8,741 nucleotides of DNA from CAYNYM01 sp049366815 (GTDB lineage: Bacteria > Desulfobacterota > DSM-4660 > Desulfatiglandales > HGW-15). A model generated the notes under the pieces. That model searched no databases and was not told the DNA's origin. It saw only the letters and a program-made list of their open reading frames with translations. Location of the stretch: the NCBI GenBank assembly GCA_049366815.1, contig JBMNCO010000196.1, positions 1 through 8,741 on the forward strand. Reading direction: 5' to 3'. A program made the translations under genes and the position numbers. Positions 1-5,962 of the stretch are shown here, piece by piece (the stretch's first letter is position 1; each line of letters starts with the position of its first letter).

Positions 1-100
1 CAATGACGGCGACAATTTCTCCCTCATCAACCGTCAGATTGGCATTTCTCACGGCAATAAAACCATCAAAAGACTTTTGGACTGCTTCTACACGCAGCAT
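1..100 (-). CDS. livG: Liv-type ABC transporter ATPase, N-terminal fragment (runs off left edge)
   Basis: This is the first 33 codons of a branched-chain-amino-acid-type ABC importer ATPase, which would sit on the cytoplasmic face and power the LivH/LivM-like permeases. The visible residues begin MLRVEAVQKSFDGF, continue with an IAVRNANLTVDEGEIVAVIG stretch, and stop just where the Walker A loop should follow. That order (RVE..xKxFxGxxAV, then a GEI.A.IG strand) is the standard start of LivG/LivF ATPases. The ATG follows the livM-like stop codon with no spacer, and a GGAGGAGGG Shine-Dalgarno lies inside the end of livM, so the two are likely translationally coupled. LivG rather than LivF is inferred from its place straight after livM and from the .SFDGFIAV. 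signature. Everything past residue 33 lies outside the window. Confidence 0.85.
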   Translation of the reverse strand, partial: MLRVEAVQKSFDGFIAVRNANLTVDEGEIVAVI

Positions 101-1060
101 CTAGCCCTCCTCCGACAGAGCCCTGCCCGCACGGGCCCTGACCTTTGCCAGAAAATAACCGAGAGCCCCCTCAGGCAGGAAGAAAATCAGGAGCATCAGC
201 ACGATCCCCAGGACCATGGTCCAGTATTCTGTGTATATCCCCACAACCGTCCTCAATGTGACCATGATACCGGCTCCCAGCATGGGCCCGAGAAACGAAA
301 ACCATCCCCCCAGAAGACACATGACCACGAGTTCCATGGACAGGGTCCAGAACAGGAGGTCGGGGAATACGGATCCTTCGACGGTCATGAAAAGGCTTCC
401 CGCCACGCCCGCAAAAAAGCCGGCGATCACCAGCGCCGTCAGTTGGTGTCTCTTGACGTCGACGCCGATGGCCTCTCCTCTGGTCGGATTATCCCGTATG
501 GCCTGCAGGGCCCTGCCGAAGGGTGAGCTTATGATAAGAAACATGAGGATCAGACACACCGTTGTAACGATGAGCGTAAAATAATAGGAACCCCTTCCGG
601 ACGAGATCATCTCCGGCAAAGGGATCCCGTGGATACCGTCATCACCTCCGGTAAAGGAGTACCATCTGAAGACAATGGCCCAGACCAAGGATCCCAGGGA
701 GAGTTGGAGCATCCCGAAATAGAGCTTGGAAAGACGGACACAGATAATCCCCATGACCAGGCTTACCAGGCCGGCTACGAAGGGTGCGGCAAGGTAGCCC
801 ATCCAGACGGGAAGAGCCGTCTTGGTGACCATCAGTGCGGCGGTGTATGCCCCCACACCGTAAAAAACGGCGTGATGGAGCTGATAAATGCCTCCAAAGC
901 CAAGGGCCAGGTTACAGCTTGTCGCGAGCAGACCCGTAACAAGGATAACGGCGACCAAATAAACATAGAACCTGGGCAAAAAGAAGGGAAGCACCAGAAG
1001 AATGACAAAGACCAAGACAGTCAATCCGAGTGATTTTCGACCGATCAATCCATTGAACAA
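101..1060 (-). CDS. livM: Liv/HAAT-type ABC transporter permease, LivM family
   Basis: A 319-residue inner-membrane permease, the second of two that form the transmembrane channel of a branched-chain-amino-acid-type importer. It is almost entirely hydrophobic with about eight or nine membrane segments. Near residues 45 to 75 it carries the family motif in diverged form: SCNLALGFGGIYQLHHAVFY, then GVGAYTAAL, where the usual text is LNLLLGYGGQ.SLGHAAF.GIGAY. The cytoplasmic loop around RDNPTRGEAIGVDV (residues about 188 to 202) matches the EAA-like RDNE.RAEA.GI.V loop that contacts the ATPase. The start is a TTG: an AGGAGG ribosome site overlaps the livH stop and lies 7 bases ahead, an in-frame TAA lies further upstream, and the nearby ATG is out of frame. 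Length is typical. Substrate is unknown. Confidence 0.92.
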   Translation of the reverse strand: MFNGLIGRKSLGLTVLVFVILLVLPFFLPRFYVYLVAVILVTGLLATSCNLALGFGGIYQLHHAVFYGVGAYTAALMVTKTALPVWMGYLAAPFVAGLVSLVMGIICVRLSKLYFGMLQLSLGSLVWAIVFRWYSFTGGDDGIHGIPLPEMISSGRGSYYFTLIVTTVCLILMFLIISSPFGRALQAIRDNPTRGEAIGVDVKRHQLTALVIAGFFAGVAGSLFMTVEGSVFPDLLFWTLSMELVVMCLLGGWFSFLGPMLGAGIMVTLRTVVGIYTEYWTMVLGIVLMLLIFFLPEGALGYFLAKVRARAGRALSEEG

Positions 1061-1067
1061 AATGCGC

Positions 1068-1074
1068 CCTCCTT
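1068..1074 (-). promoter_or_regulatory. Ribosome binding site that fixes the TTG start of livM
   Basis: The minus strand reads AAGGAGG here, overlapping the TAA stop of livH and leaving 7 bases before the TTG at 1060. No in-frame ATG lies between the upstream stop and the conserved body of LivM, so this site decides the unusual start. Its overlap with the livH stop suggests coupled translation of the two permeases. Confidence 0.7.
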
Positions 1075-1966
1075 ACCATGTAGATTTAAGAAGACCCTTG
1101 GGGCGGAAAACGAGTACAACAACAACAGCGACATATGGGAACACAATGGCAAACTGGGGCCATACAAGAATGCCGATTGAATCCGTGAGACCGAAGATGA
1201 GCGCGCCGAGCAAGGCGCCCCAGATATTCCCGAGCCCCCCCATGATGACAATGAGGAAGCCCTCCATGATAATCGTGTGGTCCATGCCCTGGGCGATGTT
1301 CTGTGTAGGGGCCACCAGGGCCCCGCCGAGACCGCCGAGCAGACATCCGATGACGAACACACTGGCAAAGACCCAACTGACATTGATGCCCATGGCCCCG
1401 ACCATCTCTCTGTCCACCGCCGCCGCCCTTGAAATCTTGCCTATTTTCGTCTTGTTGGTGAGCACCCAGAGGCCGAGGGCGACAAAAGGACCAAGGCAGA
1501 GGAGAAAAACATTGTACCGGGGCAGAGGAAGGCCGAAGATGGAAAGGGATCCTTGAAAAAAGGCCGGAGCGGTTAGAGAGCGATAGTCAGAGCCATAGAC
1601 CAGCTTCACCAAATCCGCAAAGACGAGCATGCAGGAAAAGGTGAACAGCATGAGCATGATGTGGTCTCTTTCATAGAGGTGACAGAACAGCACCCTTTCC
1701 AGTATGAGACTGATCAGGGCCACCCCCAACGGGGCCAAGATCAGGGCAAGCCAGAAACCAGGACCGGAACCGATCGCGGTGGCGACGCTATAGGCCAGGA
1801 AGGCCCCGATCATATAGAGGGACCCGTGAAAGATATTGGGGATTCTGAGCACCCCGAGAACAAAGCTCAGGCCGGATGCAACAATGAAGAGAATCGTCGT
1901 CCGGCTCAGTCCCACCAGGACCTGCTGGGCCACCCCGGCAAATGTGATGGTCGATGCCAGTTCCAT
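1073..1966 (-). CDS. livH: Liv/HAAT-type ABC transporter permease, LivH family
   Basis: A 297-residue inner-membrane permease, partner of the LivM-like protein downstream. It has about eight hydrophobic segments. The family N-terminal signature is present but diverged: ASGLSFVLGVLRIPNIFHGS, then LYMIGAF, instead of the usual LGLNLIFGV.G.INFAHG...M.GAY. The loop with AAAVDREMVGAMGINV (residues about 180 to 195) matches the family's RA.A.D.e.A..MGINV ATPase-contact loop, and GGLGNIWGALLGALIFGL near residue 245 matches the conserved GG.G...GA..GG segment. The ATG is preceded by an AGGAAGGA ribosome site. It is followed at 12 bases by livM. The matching binding-protein gene lies 579 bases upstream across a gap holding a decayed gene cassette, so livH may depend on read-through or on its own promoter. 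Substrate is unknown. Confidence 0.92.
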   Translation of the reverse strand: MELASTITFAGVAQQVLVGLSRTTILFIVASGLSFVLGVLRIPNIFHGSLYMIGAFLAYSVATAIGSGPGFWLALILAPLGVALISLILERVLFCHLYERDHIMLMLFTFSCMLVFADLVKLVYGSDYRSLTAPAFFQGSLSIFGLPLPRYNVFLLCLGPFVALGLWVLTNKTKIGKISRAAAVDREMVGAMGINVSWVFASVFVIGCLLGGLGGALVAPTQNIAQGMDHTIIMEGFLIVIMGGLGNIWGALLGALIFGLTDSIGILVWPQFAIVFPYVAVVVVLVFRPKGLLKSTW

Positions 1967-2010
1967 CTTGAATCCTTCCTCCCCTCAGAGATCATATGCC
2001 GCCGACGGGT

Positions 2011-2042
2011 GCGAATCCGGAAATGAGGATCCCCGGATTCGC
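2011..2042. other. Perfect 10-bp GC-rich hairpin upstream of livH
   Basis: GCGAATCCGG at 2011 to 2020 is exactly complementary to CCGGATTCGC at 2033 to 2042, with a 12-base loop. Two further GC pairs follow beyond one mismatch. It lies about 45 bases upstream of the livH start and has no T-run on either side, so it is not a standard intrinsic terminator. An RNA-processing or mRNA-stability role in the leader of livHMG is possible but inferred. Confidence 0.55.
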
Positions 2043-2098
2043 GCCGACAGCCGTCAGCGGGCAGGTATCAGCAAAAAATATCCACAGACAAGGCGTTA

Positions 2099-2121
2099 GG
2101 CTGAACGCTGAATGCTGACAG
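2099..2121 (+). repeat. Short degenerate GCTGAA-type tandem repeat
   Basis: The plus strand reads GGCTGAACGCTGAATGCTGA here, three imperfect copies of a GCTGAA(c/t) hexamer to heptamer. It resembles in style the TAGGCTGTAGGC repeats that bound the cassette to the right, and may be debris of the same kind of element. It is too short for more to be said. Confidence 0.4.
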
Positions 2122-2132
2122 CAGACCGCTCC

Positions 2133-2157
2133 GTCCGGAGATCAGGGATTTCCGGAC
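2133..2157. other. 7-bp inverted repeat GTCCGGA/TCCGGAC
   Basis: GTCCGGA at 2133 to 2139 pairs with TCCGGAC at 2151 to 2157 around an 11-base loop. On the plus strand it is followed by an A-run, not a T-run, so it does not read as a terminator in either direction. Function is unknown. Confidence 0.35.
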
Positions 2158-2196
2158 AAAAACCGGTTATTCCCCGCGGTAACTGTTCAGGTTGGT

Positions 2197-2532
2197 TAGG
2201 CTGTAGGCTAAAGGCTATGAGTTTCCGAACCCTTCGCTATCCGCGCATTGATCGAAACAGGGCGCCCAAAACCTTCTCGGCTTCCACAAATTTTGATTCA
2301 CAGGTAGAAATTTCACGTTCATAAGAATACCCCAGACGCTTTGAAAGGCCAAGCCGGTCGTGCAACTCCCTTTAGAAGCCAAACGCGGTTTCAAAAAATC
2401 CGAGATACTCGGCCCGACTCTCACGATGGATCAGAAGGACCACTTCATGAGCCCGTTCAAACGCTCTGAGTTTCCCATGATCACGCCTGTTCCCTTCCTG
2501 CTACACCTCACAGCCTAAATGCCTACAGCCTA
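2197..2532 (-). repeat. Cassette bounded by 12-base inverted repeats around a decayed gene
   Basis: TAGGCTGTAGGC at 2197 to 2208 on the plus strand recurs exactly on the minus strand at 2521 to 2532, giving a 336-base unit. The similarity continues imperfectly inward (CTAAAGGCT against ATTTAGGCT). The four-helix-bundle pseudogene lies inside. The arrangement suggests that gene and flanks arrived together as one unit. No transposase or target-site duplication is visible, so calling it mobile is an inference. Confidence 0.5.
2237..2478 (-). pseudogene. Decayed four-helix-bundle protein (23S rRNA intervening-sequence family)
   Basis: The minus strand encodes a recognisable but broken four-helix-bundle (IVS-type) protein. 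From the ATG at 2478 the text MG(K)LRAFERAHEVVLLIHR matches the family's first helix, provided one missing A is restored in GGAAA: reading MG shifts frame there. The next residues jump straight to ESRAEYLGFFETAFGF, then RELHDRLGLSKRLGY and VEAEKVLGALFRSMRG, which match the family's third and fourth helices. The usual middle (about 40 residues, including the NIAEG-type segment) is therefore deleted, and a TAA interrupts between AFGF and RELH. So there are three lesions: a frameshift, an internal deletion and a nonsense codon. Intact members are about 115 to 125 residues; what remains here is about 80 codons. The role of the intact protein is unclear. Family assignment is from remembered consensus, not a search. 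Confidence 0.72.
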
Positions 2533-2545
2533 TCTGGCTGAGTAG

Positions 2546-3763
2546 TTACTCCCCGCGAAGTTTCTTGACTTCCTCAATGGAGGGCATCAGTTTCTCGCCC
2601 GGTATGGTCACGACATCGGAGGCAATAAGAAATTCATATTCGGGGACCTTTTTGGTGTAACCCACAAACATGGGGAGCATGGCCTGATGGTCGTAGGCCC
2701 GCATGGTGACCTTTCCGACCGGGCTGTCAACCGTCATGCCCTCGACGGCGTCGATGAGCTTTTCGCTGTCGATCTCGCCCGCCTTCTTATAGCCTTCCGA
2801 GATATATTTGGCTGCGAGGTAGCCGTAGAGCGCACCGACCGTGGGATACCGGTCATAGGCCTTCATGAATTCCGCCACAAAGGCCTTGTTCTCAGGGGTT
2901 TCAGGATAGTAGAAATGGTAGTTGCATGTCCCCAGGAGGCCTTGAGGGGCATCGGGGCCCAGGGGTTTGATGGTGGCGAGCTCGGTGACGGTGTGTAAAT
3001 AGAACGGGACCTTCTCATGAAAACCGGTTGACATGGATGCCTTCAGGAACGGTACATTATCACGTCCGCCCGTACCCAAAATCAGCGCATCCGGCTTGGC
3101 GGAAAGGATCGCGGTGATATACGGCGTAAAATCAGGCTCACCGACCTTCCACCAGGACTGGCCGAGCAGATTCGCTTCAGGTTTGAGCTTTTTGAGATAG
3201 GCCCATACGTCTTCACAGATCGCATGGCCGTACTCGTAGTCGGAACCCGCCATCCAGTAGTTCACCCAGGGTTTCTCGGCAAGGTATATGGCTCCCGCCT
3301 TGGCGGCCATGACCGTATTTTCGCTGACCCCGAAGATATAGCGGTGACCCTTTTCACCGGTTATCTTCGCGCTCTTGGAAAAGGTCACGAAGTAAGGGAT
3401 CTTCTCCTTCTTGGCCAGATCCGATACGGCGAGGGTCACGGCACTGCTGATGGTCCCCACCAGGATATCCACATTCTCCCTCATGACCAGTTCTTTGGCC
3501 GCGGCCAGCCCGATGTCCACCTTGAACTTGGTGTCCCTGGTGACAACTTCTATCTTCTTTCCCAGGATGCCTCCCTGGGCATTGATCTTATCCATTTCAC
3601 TTTTGAAGGCATCCCGAACATCATTGGTGTAGGCGCTCGCTGCGCCGCTGTAACAGTCCACCAAACCTATCTTTATTGTCTTTGCCGCGTGGGATGAGGT
3701 GGTGCTGAAAAGTAGACCTAAAAGCGCCATCACACAGATCATTACTGCTGAAACCTTTTTCAT
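2546..3763 (-). CDS. Periplasmic binding protein of a Liv/HAAT-type ABC importer (type I fold)
   Basis: A 405-residue exported solute-binding protein that would capture substrate in the periplasm for the LivH/LivM/LivG-like importer encoded downstream. Residues 1 to 26 form a Sec signal peptide (MKK, hydrophobic core, SHA-A cleavage site) with no lipobox. The mature protein starts AKTIKIGLVDCYSGAASAYT and then INAQGGILGKKIEVVTRD (residues about 60 to 77), matching the N-terminal half of the Peripla_BP_6 family (IGx..PLSG..A..G, then GGI.G.kIe...D). DILVGTISSAVTLAVSDLAKK (99 to 119) matches the G..sS..a.A...a segment, and the later hinge strand PDALILG (about 224 to 230) fits the fold. An AGGAGGG ribosome site lies 6 to 7 bases before the ATG. 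The substrate is not predictable here: family members bind amino acids, amides, urea and aromatic or aliphatic acids. The permeases lie across a 579-base gap. Confidence 0.9.
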   Translation of the reverse strand: MKKVSAVMICVMALLGLLFSTTSSHAAKTIKIGLVDCYSGAASAYTNDVRDAFKSEMDKINAQGGILGKKIEVVTRDTKFKVDIGLAAAKELVMRENVDILVGTISSAVTLAVSDLAKKEKIPYFVTFSKSAKITGEKGHRYIFGVSENTVMAAKAGAIYLAEKPWVNYWMAGSDYEYGHAICEDVWAYLKKLKPEANLLGQSWWKVGEPDFTPYITAILSAKPDALILGTGGRDNVPFLKASMSTGFHEKVPFYLHTVTELATIKPLGPDAPQGLLGTCNYHFYYPETPENKAFVAEFMKAYDRYPTVGALYGYLAAKYISEGYKKAGEIDSEKLIDAVEGMTVDSPVGKVTMRAYDHQAMLPMFVGYTKKVPEYEFLIASDVVTIPGEKLMPSIEEVKKLRGE

Positions 3764-3871
3764 TCTGAAGCCCTCCTTTTCTCTTTTAGGTTTGGTTATG
3801 GGTGTCCGGTTGGGATTTTGCCCTTTCGATCACGTCTTCAATGACCGACCGTTGGGAACGCCTTTCAAAGA

Positions 3872-3904
3872 CAAAGGCCTTACAGATTCCAAAACCGGCC
3901 TTTG
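3872..3904 (-). terminator. Candidate weak terminator or processing hairpin after the TRAP operon
   Basis: CAAAGGCC at 3872 to 3879 is exactly complementary to GGCCTTTG at 3897 to 3904, with a 17-base loop. Read on the minus strand, the stem is followed by the T-rich but interrupted TCTTTG. It lies 80 bases past the dctM stop. The loop is long and the T-tract poor, so it may be a processing or stability hairpin instead. Confidence 0.35.
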
Positions 3905-3919
3905 AAACCCCTCGGCCCC

Positions 3920-3931
3920 GCAGGGCCCTGC
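3920..3931. other. 12-base perfect palindrome GCAGGGCCCTGC
   Basis: A fully self-complementary GC-rich 12-mer lies about 55 bases past the dctM stop in the TRAP/ABC gap. It could be a regulator site or part of a transcript-end structure. There is no T-run next to it. Confidence 0.35.
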
Positions 3932-3983
3932 CCAGGGGAGTGGGTGTCTTGACATACAAAAGGTCTTGAACATCACCATCTTT

Positions 3984-5285
3984 TCATTCCAACAGGCCCG
4001 GCAGGAAAAGGGCAATCTGGGGTAAGAATATCAAAATAATATTACAGAGAATCAATGCCAGCAGCAGCGGGAACACCCCTTTGAATATGGTCTCCAAGGA
4101 GACATCTTTGGCAATTCCGCTTACCACGTAAACGTTGATTCCCACAGGGGGCGTGATCACCCCCATTTCGCAGATCAGTACAATCGTCACACCGAACCAA
4201 ATGGGGTCAAAGCCGAGTTTGACGGCGACAGGATAGAAAATAGGGATGGTGAGCAGGATCATCCCAAGGGAATCCATAAAGCATCCGCCCCCCAGATAGA
4301 TAAAGATAATAACCGCCATGATGGCCCAGGGTGGCAGCGGGAGCCCGGCCACCCACTCGGCCAGGATATAGGGGATCCTCGTCACGGCCAGGAAATGGCC
4401 GAACAGCGTAGCGCCCGCGACGATGACCAGGATCATGCATGTCGTGGCCACGGACTGCTTGGCTGCCAGCAAAAAGTTCCCCCAGCTCAACTGCCGCCTC
4501 GCCAAGGCAATCAGAAGGGTAATAAAGGCGCCCGCGGCCCCGCCCTCGGTAGGGGTAAAATAGCCCATGAACAGCCCACCCATGACCAGTATGAAGATGA
4601 GCAGCATCTCGATGACCCCCGAGAGTGACCGCAACTTCTCCCACAAACTGGTTTTGGGCCCTTGAGGACCAAGCTCAGGTCTTATTTTGACCTGGATATA
4701 GATGGCCAGGATAAAAAGCAAGGACAAAAGGATGCCCGGAAGTATACCTGCCGCAAAGAGCTTCCCGATGGACTGTTCAGTCATGATGCCGTAAATGATC
4801 AGAATCACGCTCGGAGGGATAAGGATACCGAGACTCCCTCCCGCTGCGACGGTTCCCGTGGCGAGCCCCATGTCATAATGATATCTCTTCATCTCGGGCA
4901 AGGCCACGGTGGCCATGGTGGCGGCCGCCGCATTGGTGGACCCGCATATGGCCGCGAAACCGGCACATGCCCCGATGGTCGCGATGGCCAGGCCGCCGGG
5001 GAAATGCCCCAGAAAGGCATACGCCGTGTCGTACAATCTGCGGCTTATTCCGGCATGAAAAGCGATCTGTCCCATAAAGATGAAAAGGGGGACGACGGTC
5101 AGGTTATATGAGCCGAACGTTGAGAAAAAATCCTTGGCCAGAAGCCTCAACCCCGCACTCGGGGTCACGATGTAGCAAAAACCGACAAGCCCTACCAGGG
5201 CCATCACGAAACCGACGGGCATTCTTGAAAACAGTAGAATGATCAGGACCACCAGGCCAATCAGCCCCACTGTTGTGGGATCCAT
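3984..5285 (-). CDS. dctM: TRAP transporter large membrane subunit, DctM family
   Basis: A 433-residue inner-membrane protein of the TRAP family, the subunit that carries the ion-coupled transport path. It is hydrophobic throughout, consistent with the family's roughly 12 membrane segments, and its length is typical. Motifs in order: SRMPVGFVMALVG (20 to 32), FFSTFGSYNLTVVPLFIFMG (53 to 72), GISRRLYDTAYAFLGHFPGG (79 to 98), ACAGFAAICGSTNAAAATMA (106 to 125), VALPEMKRYHYDMGLATGTV then AAGGSLGILIPPSV (127 to 160), and near the C-terminus ICEMGVITPPVGINVYVVSG. These are the hallmark DctM stretches, including the GS.NA region thought to take part in ion binding. AAGGAG lies 7 bases before the ATG and is repeated directly ahead of it. 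The gene follows dctQ by 81 bases. Substrate class (C4-dicarboxylate or other organic acid) is unresolved. Confidence 0.95.
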   Translation of the reverse strand: MDPTTVGLIGLVVLIILLFSRMPVGFVMALVGLVGFCYIVTPSAGLRLLAKDFFSTFGSYNLTVVPLFIFMGQIAFHAGISRRLYDTAYAFLGHFPGGLAIATIGACAGFAAICGSTNAAAATMATVALPEMKRYHYDMGLATGTVAAGGSLGILIPPSVILIIYGIMTEQSIGKLFAAGILPGILLSLLFILAIYIQVKIRPELGPQGPKTSLWEKLRSLSGVIEMLLIFILVMGGLFMGYFTPTEGGAAGAFITLLIALARRQLSWGNFLLAAKQSVATTCMILVIVAGATLFGHFLAVTRIPYILAEWVAGLPLPPWAIMAVIIFIYLGGGCFMDSLGMILLTIPIFYPVAVKLGFDPIWFGVTIVLICEMGVITPPVGINVYVVSGIAKDVSLETIFKGVFPLLLALILCNIILIFLPQIALFLPGLLE

Positions 5286-5366
5286 CTCCTTGCTCCTTTC
5301 AGTGACAACACGGGAAACACGTCATGCAGACGGTCGTTGGGACACATGCCCTTAACACATGGGGAA

Positions 5367-5870
5367 TCAGTCCGGCCACCCGAACCACGCCTCCTCCCTT
5401 CTGGTTATGACCAGCAGAAAATCTATGAAGAGGACCACGAAGACGACAAAAGAACAGAACGCGATACCGTGGAGGATCGGGAAGAAGGGGATCTGCAACG
5501 TTGGGGACACCTCTCCCGAGACTTGAAGGGCGTGACCGTATTTTGCACTTTCCACGGTGAGCAAACCGAACAGCAGGAGGCCGAAAACGTGCGTGACCAG
5601 GAATACGATCCATTGAATCCGTTGAGAAAATTTTCTCACGATGACCTGAACGGCTACGTGCCCGCGCTGCACAGTGGTCTGGGCCAGGGAAAACCCGGCC
5701 AAAAGGGCTCCCAAAAACCCGACGATTTCCCAGGTGCCGAGGATGGGCCTCCTGAACAACCTCAAGACGATGTCGGCACAAGTCAGGCACATCATTACCA
5801 CGAGGCTGCCCACCGCCACCCAATTCAACAACCGACACAACCAGTGGACCGACCGAATAAAGCCTTGCAT
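5367..5870 (-). CDS. dctQ: TRAP transporter small membrane subunit, DctQ family
   Basis: A 167-residue inner-membrane protein that pairs with DctM to form the membrane complex of the TRAP importer. Four hydrophobic segments are visible (about residues 15 to 35, 48 to 66, 85 to 108 and 130 to 153), the usual DctQ count. CADIVLRLFRRPILGTWEIV (31 to 50) and LLAGFSLAQTTVQRGHVAVQ (56 to 75) match the family's D...R...r.pi.gt.E....l......l..a...r.GHV.V pattern. The ATG is preceded by a GAGGGG ribosome site at 6 to 7 bases. It lies between dctP (92 bases upstream) and dctM (81 bases downstream), the standard PQM order. Sequence conservation in this family is low, so the call leans on context as well as the GHV motif. 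Confidence 0.92.
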   Translation of the reverse strand: MQGFIRSVHWLCRLLNWVAVGSLVVMMCLTCADIVLRLFRRPILGTWEIVGFLGALLAGFSLAQTTVQRGHVAVQVIVRKFSQRIQWIVFLVTHVFGLLLFGLLTVESAKYGHALQVSGEVSPTLQIPFFPILHGIAFCSFVVFVVLFIDFLLVITRREEAWFGWPD

Positions 5871-5932
5871 TCTTTACCCCTCTGAATCGAATCCTGCAGG
5901 AACCTTGGATCTGCGCGAGTGGTTGGCTCAGG

Positions 5933-5954
5933 GGAGGGTAAAAATTTACCCTCC
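5933..5954. other. Intercistronic hairpin directly after the dctP-like stop codon
   Basis: GGAGGGTAAA (5933 to 5942) pairs perfectly with TTTACCCTCC (5945 to 5954), leaving a two-base centre that would open to a small AT loop. On the minus-strand transcript it starts 8 bases after the dctP stop and ends about 60 bases before dctQ. No T-run follows it outside the stem, so a full terminator is unlikely. Hairpins in this position, as between malE and malF, are known to protect the upstream binding-protein message. That role is inferred here. Confidence 0.65.
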
Positions 5955-5962
5955 TCCCGATT

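Larger units (their letters stand above)
1967..2545. other. 579-base gap inside the Liv-type ABC gene cluster
   Basis: Between the binding-protein gene and livH there is no intact gene. In order from livH the gap holds: a strong hairpin (2011 to 2042), a short stretch of GCTGAA-like repeats (about 2099 to 2121), a 7-bp dyad GTCCGGA/TCCGGAC (2133 to 2157), and an inverted-repeat-bounded cassette with a broken four-helix-bundle gene (2197 to 2532). A 5-bp hairpin CAGCC/GGCTG lies at 2526 to 2540, next to the binding-protein stop. I see no strong T-tailed terminator on the minus strand and no convincing promoter for livH. Confidence 0.7.
3764..3983. other. 220-base gap between the TRAP operon and the ABC binding-protein gene
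   Basis: No gene is seen. Two dyads lie toward the dctM side (3872 to 3904 and 3920 to 3931). The stretch just before the binding-protein start is the AGGAGGG ribosome site. I could not pick a convincing minus-strand sigma-70 promoter. The gap could terminate the TRAP transcript, start the ABC transcript, or both. Confidence 0.5.

Noticed and set aside
216..584. Plus-strand reading frames opposite livM and livH, including those at 629 to 1033 and 1002 to 1556
   Set aside because: They are antisense to strongly motif-supported permease genes, rich in residues typical of antisense GC-rich frames, and have no recognisable domain.
2011..2042. The hairpin upstream of livH as an intrinsic terminator
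   Set aside because: No T-run follows the stem on either strand.
2215..2424. 69-codon minus-strand reading frame in the ABC gap as a real gene
   Set aside because: It is in a different frame from the recognisable four-helix-bundle remnant, which explains the same bases better as a pseudogene.
3949..3977. TTGACA on the plus strand as a promoter
   Set aside because: No TATAAT-like hexamer lies 16 to 18 bases downstream, and it would only transcribe antisense into dctM.
4207..4644. 145-codon minus-strand reading frame inside dctM
   Set aside because: It is a frame-shifted shadow of dctM: the DctM frame carries full family motifs across the same bases and this one shows none.
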